A stretch of DNA of 64,000 nt from Vulcaniibacterium thermophilum (GTDB lineage Bacteria > Pseudomonadota > Gammaproteobacteria > Xanthomonadales > Xanthomonadaceae). Location of the stretch: positions 52,216-116,215 of the forward strand of contig NZ_VOHJ01000006.1 in assembly GCF_007923255.1 (NCBI RefSeq), in the 5' to 3' direction. Below are positions 30,361-39,574 of the stretch, in pieces; position 1 is the first letter of the stretch, and the number at the start of each line of letters is the position of its first letter. Position numbers and translations under genes: made by a program. The notes beneath the pieces are model-generated. The model had not been told where the DNA came from. It saw only the letters and a program-made list of their open reading frames with translations, and searched no databases.

Positions 30361-31119
30361 TCAGAGCGGCTCCGCGCGCGGCGCGGTCGGCTCGGCCAGC
30401 GCGATCGCCTCGCCGGGCTGGGCGACGCGGTACCCGCGCGCGCGCAATGCCGCCCCGTCGCCGGAGCTGGCGTAGTGGTACAGCACGCAGCGCGCGAGCA
30501 GGCCGGGCGGGTATTCCCGCTCGAGATCGTCGATGCCGCTGTGCGACGGATTGCCATGCAGGGCGCAGTCGTGCGCGACCAGTTCGCGGTCGTTGGCGAC
30601 CGCCGCCAGCATCTCCGGAATCGGGCGGGTGTCGCCGGTCCACACCAGGCTGCCCTGCAGACGCAGGCCGAATGCGGTGTCCGGCCAGTGATGACGCACC
30701 GGAAAGGTCTCCAGACGCACGCCGTCGTGCCAGAACGCGCGCCCCACCGGGATGAGCTGGAACGCGTCCCAGAAATTCGCGCCGCCCTCGGCCAGCACGT
30801 TCGGATAGTCGCCTACCCGCTGGTGCAGATGCGGCACCAGCGCCGCCGGCACGTACAGCCGCACCCGGCCGCGCCGTTGCGCGTCGAAGTAGGTGGCCAC
30901 GAACAGGCGTTCGAACCCGGCGATGTGGTCGAAATGCGTGTGGGTCAAGAACAGCGCCCGCGGCGGCTCGCCGTAGTGCGCAAGGCAGGCGGTCAGCCCT
31001 TCCCCGCCGCAGTCGATGGTCAGCCACGGCGCGCCGTCGCGCTCGATGGTGGCCATCGCCGAGCCCAGTTCGACCGCCGCCGCGTTGCCCACGCCGTGGA
31101 AGCGCAGCGCCCAGACCAT
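30361..31119 (-). CDS. MBL-fold metallohydrolase
   Basis: 252 residues. A metallo-beta-lactamase fold with the metal motif [13 protein letters not shown] (HxHxDH), a later [14 protein letters not shown] (Asp ligand), [13 protein letters not shown] (His), and HSGIDDL. The arrangement resembles RNase Z-like and PqsE/ElaC-type cytoplasmic hydrolases rather than secreted lactamases; there is no signal peptide. Its ATG shares one base with the kdkA stop (TGATG), so it is translationally coupled to the LPS-core kinase. The substrate is unknown. Confidence 0.85.
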   Translation of the reverse strand: MVWALRFHGVGNAAAVELGSAMATIERDGAPWLTIDCGGEGLTACLAHYGEPPRALFLTHTHFDHIAGFERLFVATYFDAQRRGRVRLYVPAALVPHLHQRVGDYPNVLAEGGANFWDAFQLIPVGRAFWHDGVRLETFPVRHHWPDTAFGLRLQGSLVWTGDTRPIPEMLAAVANDRELVAHDCALHGNPSHSGIDDLEREYPPGLLARCVLYHYASSGDGAALRARGYRVAQPGEAIALAEPTAPRAEPL

Positions 31120-31868
31120 CAGTACCCCCGGCTCCAGTTCTGGTCGTAGGCGCCGCGCAGGCGCGACCAGCAGGTCAGCACCTCGTCCACGCCGCGCGTG
31201 CCGCGCACCTTCAGCAGCGAGCGGCGCAGGCGCGCCAGATTGCGCTCGCGCCAGCCCGTTTCGGGAATGCGCAGGCGGCCGCGGTCCAGATCGATCACCC
31301 AGCCGCGGCGCGCGTCGTCGAACAGCAGGTTGTGCGCGTTGAGATCGGCATGATCGAGGCCGGCGCGATGGCAGCGCGCGATCAGGCGGCCGGCCTCGGC
31401 CCAGGGCGCCTCGGCGCCCTCGTCGGCGAGACGGTCGGCGAGCGATCGCACGTCGGCGATGCGTTCGATCAGGATCGCCGCGCGATACGTCCAGCCCTCG
31501 CGCCGGTACCAGGCGGCGATCGGCCGCGGAACCGGCACGCCGCGCCGCGCGGCCGCGCGCAGCAGCCGGAACTCGACGAAGCTGCGCGTGCGGTGCGGGC
31601 CGTGGAACAGGTAGCGGTCGCGGCTGATGCGCGCGGCGAGACCGCCGCGCCGGTAGTGGCGCAGCACCGCGGCGCCGAATGGCGCATCCACGAACCAGGC
31701 GCTGCCGCGTCCGCCGCTCGCCACGGGCTGCGCGTGCCCGCCCCAGGCGCGCGGGTCGAACCATTCGGCCCTGGCTTGCCGCACGCGCGTCTGGTCGAAC
31801 AGAATCGCGCCGTCTCCGCGTTCGTCACGCAACGGCGTCAACCCCTCGGCGGCGTCGTACCCCAGCAT
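31119..31868 (-). CDS. kdkA: 3-deoxy-D-manno-octulosonic acid kinase
   Basis: 249 residues. KdkA phosphorylates the 4-OH of Kdo in the LPS inner core of bacteria with a single Kdo. The kinase fold is clear: [10 protein letters not shown] as the glycine loop, [10 protein letters not shown] with the Lys/Arg region typical of KdkA, catalytic loop [16 protein letters not shown], and metal motif [10 protein letters not shown]. Length is typical. It is divergent from a GT9 heptosyltransferase-like gene only 21 bp away, consistent with joint LPS-core synthesis. Confidence 0.92.
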   Translation of the reverse strand: MLGYDAAEGLTPLRDERGDGAILFDQTRVRQARAEWFDPRAWGGHAQPVASGGRGSAWFVDAPFGAAVLRHYRRGGLAARISRDRYLFHGPHRTRSFVEFRLLRAAARRGVPVPRPIAAWYRREGWTYRAAILIERIADVRSLADRLADEGAEAPWAEAGRLIARCHRAGLDHADLNAHNLLFDDARRGWVIDLDRGRLRIPETGWRERNLARLRRSLLKVRGTRGVDEVLTCWSRLRGAYDQNWSRGY

Positions 31869-31889
31869 CCGGCCGAGTCTAGCAGCCAC

Positions 31890-32939
31890 GTGCAAACGAT
31901 TCCCCGCTCCCTCTGCCTGCTGCGGCTGTCCGCGCTCGGCGACGTCACCCACGTGGTCCCGCTGGTGCGGACGCTGCAGGCGGCATGGCCGGAGGTGGCC
32001 ATTACCTGGGTGATCGGCAAGGCGGAGCACCGTCTGCTGGCCGGCCTGCCGGGCGTCGAGTTCGTCGAATACGCCAAGGACAGCGGCCTGCGCGGCATGC
32101 GCGAGGTCCGCCGCGCCTTCGGCGGACGCCGCTTCGACGCGCTGCTCCATCTGCAGGTGGCGGCGCGCGCCAACCTGCTGTCCGCCTTCATCCCCGCGCG
32201 GCGGCGGATCGGCTACGACCGCTCGCGCTCGAAGGACCTGCACGGGCTGTTCGTGCGCGAGCGCATCCCCGACCGGCCCGGCATCCATGTGCTCGATGCG
32301 ATCGGCAGCTTCGCCGAGCCGCTCGGCCTGAAGCAGACCACGGTGCGTTGGGATCTGCCGGTGCCGGACGAGGCCCGCGACTGGGCCCGCGCGCGGTGGC
32401 CCGAGGACGGCACGCCGACGCTGCTGGTCTCGCCCTGTTCGAGCCACGTGCTGCGGAACTGGCGCGCGGAACGCTACGCCGCGGTCGCCGACCACGCCGC
32501 CTCGCGCGGGTGGCGGATCGTGCTCTGCGGCGGACGCAGCGAGCTGGAGCGGCGCACCGCCGACGCCATCCTGGCGGCGATGCGCGCCCCCGCCCTCGAC
32601 CTGGTCGGCAAGGACACGCTCAAGCAACTGCCCGCCCTGCTCGAACGCGCCACGCTGGTGATGACGCCCGACTCCGGCCCGATGCACATCGCCAATGCGG
32701 TGGGCACCCCGGTGCTGGGCCTGCACGCGGCCAGCAACCCGCGGCGCAGCGGGCCGTATTCGGACATCCGCTACTGCGTGGACCGCTACGACGCCGCGGC
32801 GCGCGCGTTCCTGGGCAAGCCCGCCGAGGCGCTGCGCTGGGGCACCAAGATCGAGTTCCCGGGCGTGATGGACCTGATCGCCGTCGCCGACGCCGTCGAC
32901 GCCTTCGAGCGCTTCCGCGCCGATCGCGGCCTGGCCTGA
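31890..32939 (+). CDS. Glycosyltransferase family 9 (LPS heptosyltransferase-like)
   Basis: 349 residues from a GTG at 31890. The N-terminus [20 protein letters not shown] is the GT9 signature, and the C-terminal nucleotide-sugar site [20 protein letters not shown] with [15 protein letters not shown] is typical of WaaC/WaaF-type ADP-heptose transferases. It should add a sugar to the LPS inner core at the cytoplasmic face. The frame stays open upstream but overlaps divergent kdkA, so GTG is preferred. A strong hairpin (32994-33020) follows. Confidence 0.9.
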   Translation: MQTIPRSLCLLRLSALGDVTHVVPLVRTLQAAWPEVAITWVIGKAEHRLLAGLPGVEFVEYAKDSGLRGMREVRRAFGGRRFDALLHLQVAARANLLSAFIPARRRIGYDRSRSKDLHGLFVRERIPDRPGIHVLDAIGSFAEPLGLKQTTVRWDLPVPDEARDWARARWPEDGTPTLLVSPCSSHVLRNWRAERYAAVADHAASRGWRIVLCGGRSELERRTADAILAAMRAPALDLVGKDTLKQLPALLERATLVMTPDSGPMHIANAVGTPVLGLHAASNPRRSGPYSDIRYCVDRYDAAARAFLGKPAEALRWGTKIEFPGVMDLIAVADAVDAFERFRADRGLA

Positions 32940-32993
32940 GCCGCCGGGCGGGCGCGCCATCCGCCCTCTCTCTGCGGGCTGTCTCCAGACGCG

Positions 32994-33020
32994 CGAAAGG
33001 CCCCGCGCGGGGGCCTTTCG
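32994..33020. terminator. Hairpin between GT9 gene and tRNA-Ser
   Basis: CGAAAGGCCCC-GCGCG-GGGGCCTTTCG, an 11-bp perfect stem with flanking A/T on both strands. It can end both the plus-strand glycosyltransferase transcript and the minus-strand tRNA-Ser transcript. Confidence 0.75.
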
Positions 33021-33023
33021 TGT

Positions 33024-33117
<94 letters not shown>

Positions 33118-33214
33118 GGGTGGGCCGCGAATGATACGGATGCGACCGCGGCGAGACAAGGCAGGGGCGGTGGCGGGCGCTACACTGGGCGGCCCCATTC
33201 ACGAGCTGAACCGC

Positions 33215-33622
33215 ATGTCCGAGATCCTGGTGCCGGTGTCCTTCGGCGAATTGCTCGACAAGATCGCCATCCTGCAGATCAAGTCCGAACGCATCGCCGA
33301 CGAAGCCAAGCTGGCCAACGTCCGCAACGAGCTGTCGGCGCTGGAGCGGACCTGGATGGCGCACCCGGCCGCCGGGCACGACATCGCCCGCCTGCGCGCC
33401 GAGCTGAAAGCCGTGAACGAGCGGCTGTGGGACATCGAGGACGCGATCCGGATCAAGGAGAAGCGGCAGGAGTTCGACGCCGAATTCGTCCGCCTGGCGC
33501 GCAGCGTCTACTTCGAGAACGACGAACGTGCGCGGATCAAGCGCGAGATCAACACCGCGCTGGGATCGACCTACGTCGAGGAGAAGTCCTACCAGGACTA
33601 CCGCACCGGCGCGGCGCCCTGA
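33215..33622 (+). CDS. DUF6165-type conserved protein
   Basis: 135 residues starting MSEILVPVSFGELLDKIA. The protein is highly charged and predicted all-helical, with repeated heptad-like stretches (LANVRNELSALERTW; RLRAELKAVNERLWDIED; RIKEKRQEFDAEFVR) suggesting a coiled coil. It matches a conserved family of small proteins common in xanthomonads and in LPS or methyltransferase neighbourhoods, but no activity is known to me. The ATG at 33215 matches the family start; the upstream in-frame ATG at 33131 adds an unlikely basic leader. Confidence 0.8.
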   Translation: MSEILVPVSFGELLDKIAILQIKSERIADEAKLANVRNELSALERTWMAHPAAGHDIARLRAELKAVNERLWDIEDAIRIKEKRQEFDAEFVRLARSVYFENDERARIKREINTALGSTYVEEKSYQDYRTGAAP

Positions 33623-33734
33623 GCCGGGCGGATTCCCGCCCCCCGGCTGGGGGTTTGCCCGCGCTTCCGACACGGGCCCGCTGCCGCCGCCTGCGCTACC
33701 CTCGCCTCTGCCGCACCGCAGGGACGCCCTGCCG

Positions 33735-34439
33735 ATGATCGAATTCGGACACCTGACCCACGTCGGCCTGCGCCGCGACCTCAACGAGGACACCTACTAC
33801 GCCGACGGCGAGCTGGGCCTGTGGCTGGTGGCCGACGGCATGGGCGGGCACCAGTACGGCGAGGTGGCGAGCGCGCTGGCGCGCGACACCCTGGTGCGCG
33901 AAGTGGCGCGCGGCGCGAGCCTGGAGCAGGCGATCCGCACCGCCGACGAGGAGATCATCCGCACCTCGCGCCGCCGCAACGACGCGCTGCCGATGGGCAC
34001 CACCGTGGTGGCCGCGCGGATCCAGGGCCGGCGCTTCGAAATCGCCTGGGTGGGCGACAGCCGCGTCTACCTGTGGCGCGACGGCCAGCTCGTGCAGCTC
34101 TCGCACGACCACAGCTACGTCGAGGAACTGATCGCCGGCGGCGTGATCACCCGCGAGCAGGCGCGCACGCATCCGCATCGCAACGTGGTCACCCAGGCGC
34201 TCGGAGTGACCGACCCGGCCCAGCTCAACGTCGAAACGCTGACCGGGGAGCTGCGGCCGGGCATGCAACTGCTGCTCTGCAGCGACGGCCTCACCGAGGA
34301 GGTCGACGACCGCAACATCGCCCAGGTGCTGGCGATGACCGACTGCAGCGCGCAGGAATGCGTCGACACGCTGGTGGCCGCGGCGCTGGACGGCGGCGGC
34401 TCGGACAACGTCACCGTGGTGCTGGTGCGCTACCTGTAA
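33735..34439 (+). CDS. PP2C-family Ser/Thr phosphatase
   Basis: 234 residues, a compact PPM phosphatase of the PrpC/Stp1 type. Metal-binding motifs are GLRRDLNEDTYY, LVADGMGGHQYGE, LPMGTTVVAARI, WVGDSRVYLWRDG, LLLCSDGLTEEVDD and GGGSDNVTVVLVRYL. It would remove phosphates from Ser/Thr kinase targets. No Hanks-type kinase gene is adjacent, so its partner is elsewhere. The ATG at 33735 has no strong ribosome-binding site. Confidence 0.95.
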   Translation: MIEFGHLTHVGLRRDLNEDTYYADGELGLWLVADGMGGHQYGEVASALARDTLVREVARGASLEQAIRTADEEIIRTSRRRNDALPMGTTVVAARIQGRRFEIAWVGDSRVYLWRDGQLVQLSHDHSYVEELIAGGVITREQARTHPHRNVVTQALGVTDPAQLNVETLTGELRPGMQLLLCSDGLTEEVDDRNIAQVLAMTDCSAQECVDTLVAAALDGGGSDNVTVVLVRYL

Positions 34440-34552
34440 CCCGCTGCGACGCCACGCGTCTTCCGGCGCGGCCGGATCAGCGTCGGCCGAACGGACTCCA
34501 CGGTCGCGCTCGCGACGACGGCGCGCTCCGCAGCTACTCCCTCCTGCGATCC

Positions 34553-35293
34553 CTACGCCGGCTCGGCCTCGACCGCCTCGATCCGCGGTTCGACCGCGTC
34601 CCACACGCACTGCCCGCCGGCTTTCGCGCGCAGCTTCTCCAGTCGCGCGGCGTGCGCCGCCAGCTCGTCCTCGCTGACGCGCACGCGCGGACGCGGCGCG
34701 GTGAGGTCGTAGCGCAGCTCGGCGGCCGCGGTGCCCGCCTCCGCGTCCTCGGCCAGGGCGAAGCCGATCTCGCTCTGGCCCGACGTCAGCGCCAGGTAGA
34801 CCTCGGCCAGCAACTGCGCGTCCAGCAGCGCGCCGTGCAGTTGGCGGTGCGAGTTGTCGATGTCGAACCGGCGGCAGAGCGCGTCCAGCGAATTGCGCTG
34901 GCCGGGGAAGCGCTGCCGCGCCAGCGCCAGCGTGTCCTCGATGCTGCAGCGGTCGGCCAGGCGTCCGTACTGCGGGCCGAGCCGGGACAGTTCGTAATCG
35001 AGGAAGCCGACGTCGAACGCGGCGTTGTGGATGACGAGCTCCGCGCCGTCGATGAACGCCAGGAACTCGTCGACGATCTCGGCGAATTTGGGCTTGTCGG
35101 CGAGGAACTCGAGCGTCAGCCCGGTGACTTCCTGCGCGCCGGCCTCGAAATCGCGCTCGGGATTGAGGTAGCGGTGGAACGTGCGACCGCTCGGACGGCG
35201 CTCGACCAGCTCGATGCAGCCGATCTCCACCACCCGGTGTCCGCGTTCCCAGCTCAGGCCGGTGGTTTCGGTGTCGAGAATGATCTGTCGCAT
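34553..35293 (-). CDS. dnaQ: DNA polymerase III epsilon subunit (3'-5' proofreading exonuclease)
   Basis: 246 residues. DEDD exonuclease motifs: QIILDTETTGLSW (ExoI), VIHNAAFDVGFLDYEL (ExoII), and HRQLHGALLDAQLLAEVYL (ExoIII with His). The C-terminal tail (PRVRVSEDELAAHAARLEKL) is the region that binds the alpha subunit. The ATG at 35293 gives the conserved N-terminus directly. It is next to rnhA as in E. coli, but here both are on the same strand rather than divergent. Confidence 0.97.
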   Translation of the reverse strand: MRQIILDTETTGLSWERGHRVVEIGCIELVERRPSGRTFHRYLNPERDFEAGAQEVTGLTLEFLADKPKFAEIVDEFLAFIDGAELVIHNAAFDVGFLDYELSRLGPQYGRLADRCSIEDTLALARQRFPGQRNSLDALCRRFDIDNSHRQLHGALLDAQLLAEVYLALTSGQSEIGFALAEDAEAGTAAAELRYDLTAPRPRVRVSEDELAAHAARLEKLRAKAGGQCVWDAVEPRIEAVEAEPA

Positions 35294-35330
35294 CGACTTC
35301 GGTGTGGGCGGGCGTCGCGGAGCGCGCAGA

Positions 35331-35795
35331 CTAACCCGAACCCGTCGCAGTCGCCGACGCGCCGCGCTGGCGGACCGCCTCGGCGCGCGCCAGCGCGTCC
35401 ACACGCTCGTTCTCGGCGTGGCCGGCGTGCCCGCGCACCCAGTGCCAGCGCACGACGTGGCGCCGGGTGGCGGCGTGCAGCCGCTCCCAGAGATCGCGGT
35501 TCTTGACCGGCTCGCCGCCGGCGGTGCGCCAGCCGCGCGCCACCCAGCCACGGATCCACTCGGTGATGCCCTGTCGCAGGTACTGGGAATCGGTGTGCAG
35601 GTCCACCTCGCAGGGCTCGGTGAGCGTCTCCAGCGCCTGGATCGCCGCCATCAACTCCATACGGTTGTTGGTGGTGAGCGGCTCGCCGCCGGCGATCTCG
35701 CGTTCCCGCTCGCGATAGCGCAGCAGCGCGGCCCAGCCGCCGGGACCGGGATTGCCGAGGCAGGCCCCGTCGGTGTGGATTTCGACCTTCTTCAT
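35331..35795 (-). CDS. rnhA: Ribonuclease HI
   Basis: 154 residues. Cleaves RNA in RNA-DNA hybrids. The four acidic catalytic residues are in [42 protein letters not shown] and [11 protein letters not shown]. The basic handle region is [14 protein letters not shown]. Full length, start at ATG 35795, 37 nt upstream of dnaQ on the same strand, with which it is probably co-transcribed. Confidence 0.97.
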   Translation of the reverse strand: MKKVEIHTDGACLGNPGPGGWAALLRYREREREIAGGEPLTTNNRMELMAAIQALETLTEPCEVDLHTDSQYLRQGITEWIRGWVARGWRTAGGEPVKNRDLWERLHAATRRHVVRWHWVRGHAGHAENERVDALARAEAVRQRGASATATGSG

Positions 35796-35802
35796 CGCGG
35801 CA

Positions 35803-36537
35803 TTATCGCCGCGCGCCCGGGTCCTCGTCCGTCGCTTCGCGGCCGTCGACGCGCCGGGTCGGCAGTGCCACCGCGCGCGGCGCCGGCTGCCAGCCGAGCC
35901 GCACCACCGGCGCGGGCGGAATCAGCGCGCGCACCCGCTTGCTGACCGTGAAGCCGATCGCCGCGCGCAGGCGATCGCCCGCGCCGACGCCGGCATCGCC
36001 GCCCTGCCGCGCGTTCCAGTGCGCGCCGAGCCACTGCAGGCTGACCGCATCGCCCGCGAAACCGGCACGCCGCAGCGCGAGCTGCCAGCGCGCGGCGCCG
36101 CGGGCACGCAGGCCGGTACGCGCCCAGTGCAGCCGGTAGGCGCTCCACGGGTTGAGCGCGGCCAGCCACAGGGTGCCGCCCGGGGCGAGCACGCGCTCGC
36201 AATCCGCAAGCAGTGCGTCGGGCGGGATGCCGTCGTCCAGCGCGTGCTGCACCAGCACCAGGCCGAACGACTCGCGCGGGAACGGCAGCGGCAGCGCGCA
36301 CCGCACCTGCCCCGCGAAGCCGCGCGGCGTGCGCCGGAGCACCACGCCGCGGCTGCGCCCCTCCAGCGCCGGCGGGGCCGCGCCGTCGACGCCGATCCAC
36401 AGCCACGGCATCGCCGGGGCGGCCGCCAGCAAGCGCGTCCGCACGCCATCCTCGGCCGCCAGCAGGCCCTGCCCCGCGGCCTGGCCGAACCAGTCGAGCG
36501 CGGCGCCGGATTGACGGGGGCGTAAGGTCGCGGGCAT
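35803..36537 (-). CDS. SAM-dependent methyltransferase-like protein (YafS position)
   Basis: 244 residues. The middle ([20 protein letters not shown] followed by [20 protein letters not shown]) matches the post-motif region of class I (Methyltransf_11) enzymes. The usual glycine-rich SAM motif I is not recognisable; its place is taken by [13 protein letters not shown]. In E. coli the gene between gloB and rnhA is yafS, also a divergent member, so synteny supports homology. The stop lies 7 nt before rnhA. It may have lost or altered SAM binding; substrate unknown. Confidence 0.8.
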   Translation of the reverse strand: MPATLRPRQSGAALDWFGQAAGQGLLAAEDGVRTRLLAAAPAMPWLWIGVDGAAPPALEGRSRGVVLRRTPRGFAGQVRCALPLPFPRESFGLVLVQHALDDGIPPDALLADCERVLAPGGTLWLAALNPWSAYRLHWARTGLRARGAARWQLALRRAGFAGDAVSLQWLGAHWNARQGGDAGVGAGDRLRAAIGFTVSKRVRALIPPAPVVRLGWQPAPRAVALPTRRVDGREATDEDPGARR

Positions 36538-36615
36538 GGTCGGGCGGGCGCGGGGGTTCGCCGATTCTCGGCCAACCCCCTGCGCCGGAAAAGCCGCCTC
36601 CGTCCCGGTCCCACC

Positions 36616-37392
36616 ATGCGCCCGCAGCCGCTGCCCGCCCTCGGCGACAACTACATCTGGACCCTGGACGGTCCGGCGGGCGCCCTGGTGGTCGACCCGG
36701 GCGAGGCCGCTCCGGTGCTGGCGGCCGCCGCGGCCGGGCTGCGTCCGGCCGGCATCCTGCTGACCCACCATCACGCCGATCACATCGCGGGAACGCCGGC
36801 GCTGCTAGAACGCTGGCCGACGCTCCCGGTGCTGGCGCCGGACGACGCGCGGATCCCCTTCGCCACCCGGCGGGTCGGCGACGGAGACACGGTCGATCTG
36901 GCCGGCTGGACGCTCCGCGTGCTGGCCGTGCCGGGGCATACGCGCAGCCACGTCGCCTATCACATCGATGGCGGCGAAGGCCAGCGCATCCTGTTCTGCG
37001 GCGACACCCTGTTCAGCCTGGGGTGTGGTCGGCTGTTCGAAGGTACGCCCGCCCAGTTGCTGGCCTCCCTGCGCCGCCTGGCCGCCCTGCCCGCCGACAC
37101 GCTCGTCTGCTGCGGACACGAATACACGCTCGCCAACGCGGCCTTCGCCCGCGTGGTGGACCCCGAAAACCCGGCGCTGCTGCGCCGCCTCGAGGAAGCC
37201 GAAGCCATGCGTGAACAAGGCCGCCCGACCCTGCCCAGCCTCCTGGCCGAGGAGTCCGCCGCCAACCCGTTCCTGCGCGTGACGGCCCCCGCGGTCCGCG
37301 CCGCCGTCGCCGCCCGCCTGGGCCGCGCGCCGGCCGACGAAACCGAGACGTTCGCCGAATTGCGGCGCTGGAAGGACGGGTTCCGCGCATGA
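36616..37392 (+). CDS. gloB: Hydroxyacylglutathione hydrolase (glyoxalase II)
   Basis: 258 residues. Hydrolyses S-lactoylglutathione, the last step of methylglyoxal detoxification. Metal motif [13 protein letters not shown] (THHHxDH), plus [31 protein letters not shown] and [14 protein letters not shown]. The C-terminal RENPFLR-like segment (AANPFLRV) is present. The start ATG at 36616 gives the standard N-terminus. It overlaps mltD by 4 nt (ATGA). Confidence 0.97.
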   Translation: MRPQPLPALGDNYIWTLDGPAGALVVDPGEAAPVLAAAAAGLRPAGILLTHHHADHIAGTPALLERWPTLPVLAPDDARIPFATRRVGDGDTVDLAGWTLRVLAVPGHTRSHVAYHIDGGEGQRILFCGDTLFSLGCGRLFEGTPAQLLASLRRLAALPADTLVCCGHEYTLANAAFARVVDPENPALLRRLEEAEAMREQGRPTLPSLLAEESAANPFLRVTAPAVRAAVAARLGRAPADETETFAELRRWKDGFRA

Positions 37393-38624
37393 AGCGGGTG
37401 TGGACGGCCCTCCCGGCCCTGCTGCTGGCCGGGATGGCGGCGCGTGCCGGCGAGCCGGCGGTGCTGGCGGCGGTCGGCCCCGCCCTTCCGCCGCCGACAC
37501 TGGCGGCGGCGACGCCTGCGGCCCCGGCGACGACCGGGTCGGCGCCGGCCGACAGCGCGGTTGCCGTCGCCGGCGAGCGCAGCGGCCTTGAGATCTATCG
37601 CCGCTTCCGCGAGGGGCTGGCGTCGACGCCGTGCGCGAGCGAGGCCAGCCAGCGCTACCGCGCCCACTTCGCGCACGCGCCGCAGCGGCTGGCCAGGGAC
37701 GGCGACCTGCTGCCGCTGTTCGGCTACGTGGTCGACGCCCTGCGCGACGCCGACCTGCCTACCGAGTACGCGCTCATCCCCTTCGTCGAGAGCGGCTATC
37801 GCCCGGCCGCGCGCAGCCCCTCCGGCCCCGCCGGCCTGTGGCAGATGATCGCCGTCACCGCGCGCAACCACGACGTGCCGATCCGGGACGGCTACGACGG
37901 ACGCCTGTCGCCGGTGGATTCCACCCGCGCCGCGGTGCGCTACCTCAAGACCCTGCACGGCATGTTCGCCGGCGACTGGCGCCTGGCGGTGATGGCCTAC
38001 AACGCCGGCGAGTACCGGGTGCTCGGCGCGCTCAGACGCAGCGGCATGACCGCCGCCAACGCGCAGCCGGAACGGCTCGCCGGCATGCCCGAAATCACCC
38101 GCGCCTACGTGCGCAAGCTCGACGCGCTGTCCTGCCTGCTCGCGCAGGCGGAGGAACGGGCCGAATGGCGTGCGGCGCTCGACCGGCCCGTCCCGCGGCT
38201 CGAAGCGGTGCCGGTGCCGGCCGGCGTGACCAGCATCGCCGAGTTCGCCGCGCGCACCGGGCAGGATCCCGAGCGCCTGCGCCGGCTCAATCCGGCGCTC
38301 GCCCACGGCGGCCTGCGCCGCGTCGGCGAGAAAGCGCGGCTGCTGGCGTGGGCCGGCCCGGCGCCGGCGGCAGCCGGCTCCGATGCCGTCGCGACCGGTC
38401 CGGCCGCCGCCGCCGCGTCGTCGCCCCCGGCCGCCACGGAGGCGGCAGGCGGCACGGATGCGGTCGAGCATGTGGTCAGCCGCGGCGAGAACGCCTGGAC
38501 CATCGCGCGCCGCTACGGCGTGCGCGTGGCCGACCTGCTCGAGCGCAACGGCCTGTCCGCACGCGCGGTGCTCAGGCCCGGCCAGCGTCTGCTGATCCGC
38601 GCGCTCGGCCCCGGCCCGCGCTGA
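37389..38624 (+). CDS. mltD: Membrane-bound lytic transglycosylase MltD-like with LysM
   Basis: 411 residues with a signal peptide ([19 protein letters not shown]). The SLT domain (about residues 100-260) has catalytic Glu in [18 protein letters not shown], followed by [15 protein letters not shown] and [12 protein letters not shown] single LysM module lies at the C-terminus ([20 protein letters not shown] to [11 protein letters not shown]). E. coli MltD has two LysM and a lipobox; here there is one recognisable LysM and no lipobox, so it is probably periplasmic. It follows gloB as in E. coli. Confidence 0.92.
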   Translation: MKRVWTALPALLLAGMAARAGEPAVLAAVGPALPPPTLAAATPAAPATTGSAPADSAVAVAGERSGLEIYRRFREGLASTPCASEASQRYRAHFAHAPQRLARDGDLLPLFGYVVDALRDADLPTEYALIPFVESGYRPAARSPSGPAGLWQMIAVTARNHDVPIRDGYDGRLSPVDSTRAAVRYLKTLHGMFAGDWRLAVMAYNAGEYRVLGALRRSGMTAANAQPERLAGMPEITRAYVRKLDALSCLLAQAEERAEWRAALDRPVPRLEAVPVPAGVTSIAEFAARTGQDPERLRRLNPALAHGGLRRVGEKARLLAWAGPAPAAAGSDAVATGPAAAAASSPPAATEAAGGTDAVEHVVSRGENAWTIARRYGVRVADLLERNGLSARAVLRPGQRLLIRALGPGPR

Positions 38625-38704
38625 GCGCTGGCCTGCCCGTTCGACGCGCGGCACACTAGAGCCTTTGCTCGGCGGCGTACGCCGCGAACACGAGGAGTGG
38701 CTCA

Positions 38705-39490
38705 ATGGGTTTCCTGCAAGGCAAGCGCGCGCTCATCACCGGCATCGCCAGCGAGCGCTCGATCGCCAGCGGCATCGCCGAGGCGATGCACCGCGAGGGC
38801 GCGGAACTGGCGTTCACCTACCAGAACGACAAGCTCAAGTCGCGCGTCGAAGAAGCGGCCAGGGAGTACGGCAGCGATATCGTGCTGCCGCTCGACGTCG
38901 CCTCCGACGAACAGATCGCCGCCTGCTTCGAGCACCTGGGCCAGCGCTGGGACGGCTTCGACATTCTCGTCCACGCCATCGCGTTCGCGCCGCGCGAAGC
39001 GATCCAGGGCCACTTCCTCGACGGCCTGACCCGCGAAGGCTTCGCCATCGCGCACGACATCTCGGCCTACTCGCTCGCCGCGCTCGCCAAGGCCGCGCGC
39101 CCGATGATGCAGGGCCGTCGGGGCGCGATCCTCACCCTCTCCTACCTCGGCGCCGAGCGCGCGCTGCCGAACTACAACGTGATGGGCGTGGCCAAGGCGA
39201 GCCTGGAGGCGGCCGTGCGCTACCTCGCCCTCAACCTCGGGCCCGAGGGCATCCGCGTCAACGCGATCTCGGCCGGCCCGATCAAGACCCTCGCCGCCGC
39301 CGGCATCGGCGGTTTCCGCAAGATTCTCGGCCACGTCGAGCAGTACGCGCCGCTGCGCCGCAGCGTCACCATCGAGGACGTCGGCAACGCCGCCGCGTTC
39401 CTGTGCTCGGACCTCGCCGCCGGCATCACCGGCGAAGTGACCTACGTCGACGCCGGCTACAACATCCTCGGCATGACCGGCATCGAATGA
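38705..39490 (+). CDS. fabI: Enoyl-[acyl-carrier-protein] reductase (NADH) FabI
   Basis: 261 residues, an SDR-fold enzyme that reduces trans-2-enoyl-ACP in the last step of fatty-acid elongation; the target of triclosan. Cofactor motif [19 protein letters not shown], and the FabI-specific catalytic segment [20 protein letters not shown] with Tyr and Lys spaced as in E. coli. Strong ribosome-binding site (GAGGAG) 8 nt before the ATG. A perfect terminator hairpin follows. No other fab genes are adjacent. Confidence 0.97.
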   Translation: MGFLQGKRALITGIASERSIASGIAEAMHREGAELAFTYQNDKLKSRVEEAAREYGSDIVLPLDVASDEQIAACFEHLGQRWDGFDILVHAIAFAPREAIQGHFLDGLTREGFAIAHDISAYSLAALAKAARPMMQGRRGAILTLSYLGAERALPNYNVMGVAKASLEAAVRYLALNLGPEGIRVNAISAGPIKTLAAAGIGGFRKILGHVEQYAPLRRSVTIEDVGNAAAFLCSDLAAGITGEVTYVDAGYNILGMTGIE

Positions 39491-39511
39491 CGCCGGCACC
39501 GCAACGCGACG

Positions 39512-39546
39512 AAAAAAGGCCCGGCATCGCTGCCGGGCCTTTTTCG
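39512..39546. terminator. Bidirectional terminator between fabI and ppiD
   Basis: AAAAAGGCCCGGCA-TCGC-TGCCGGGCCTTTTT, a 14-bp stem with A-runs and T-runs on both sides, between the converging fabI and ppiD genes; classic intrinsic terminator usable in both directions. Confidence 0.92.
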
Positions 39547-39574
39547 TTTGCGGGCTTGCGGGCTCTGCGACCGC

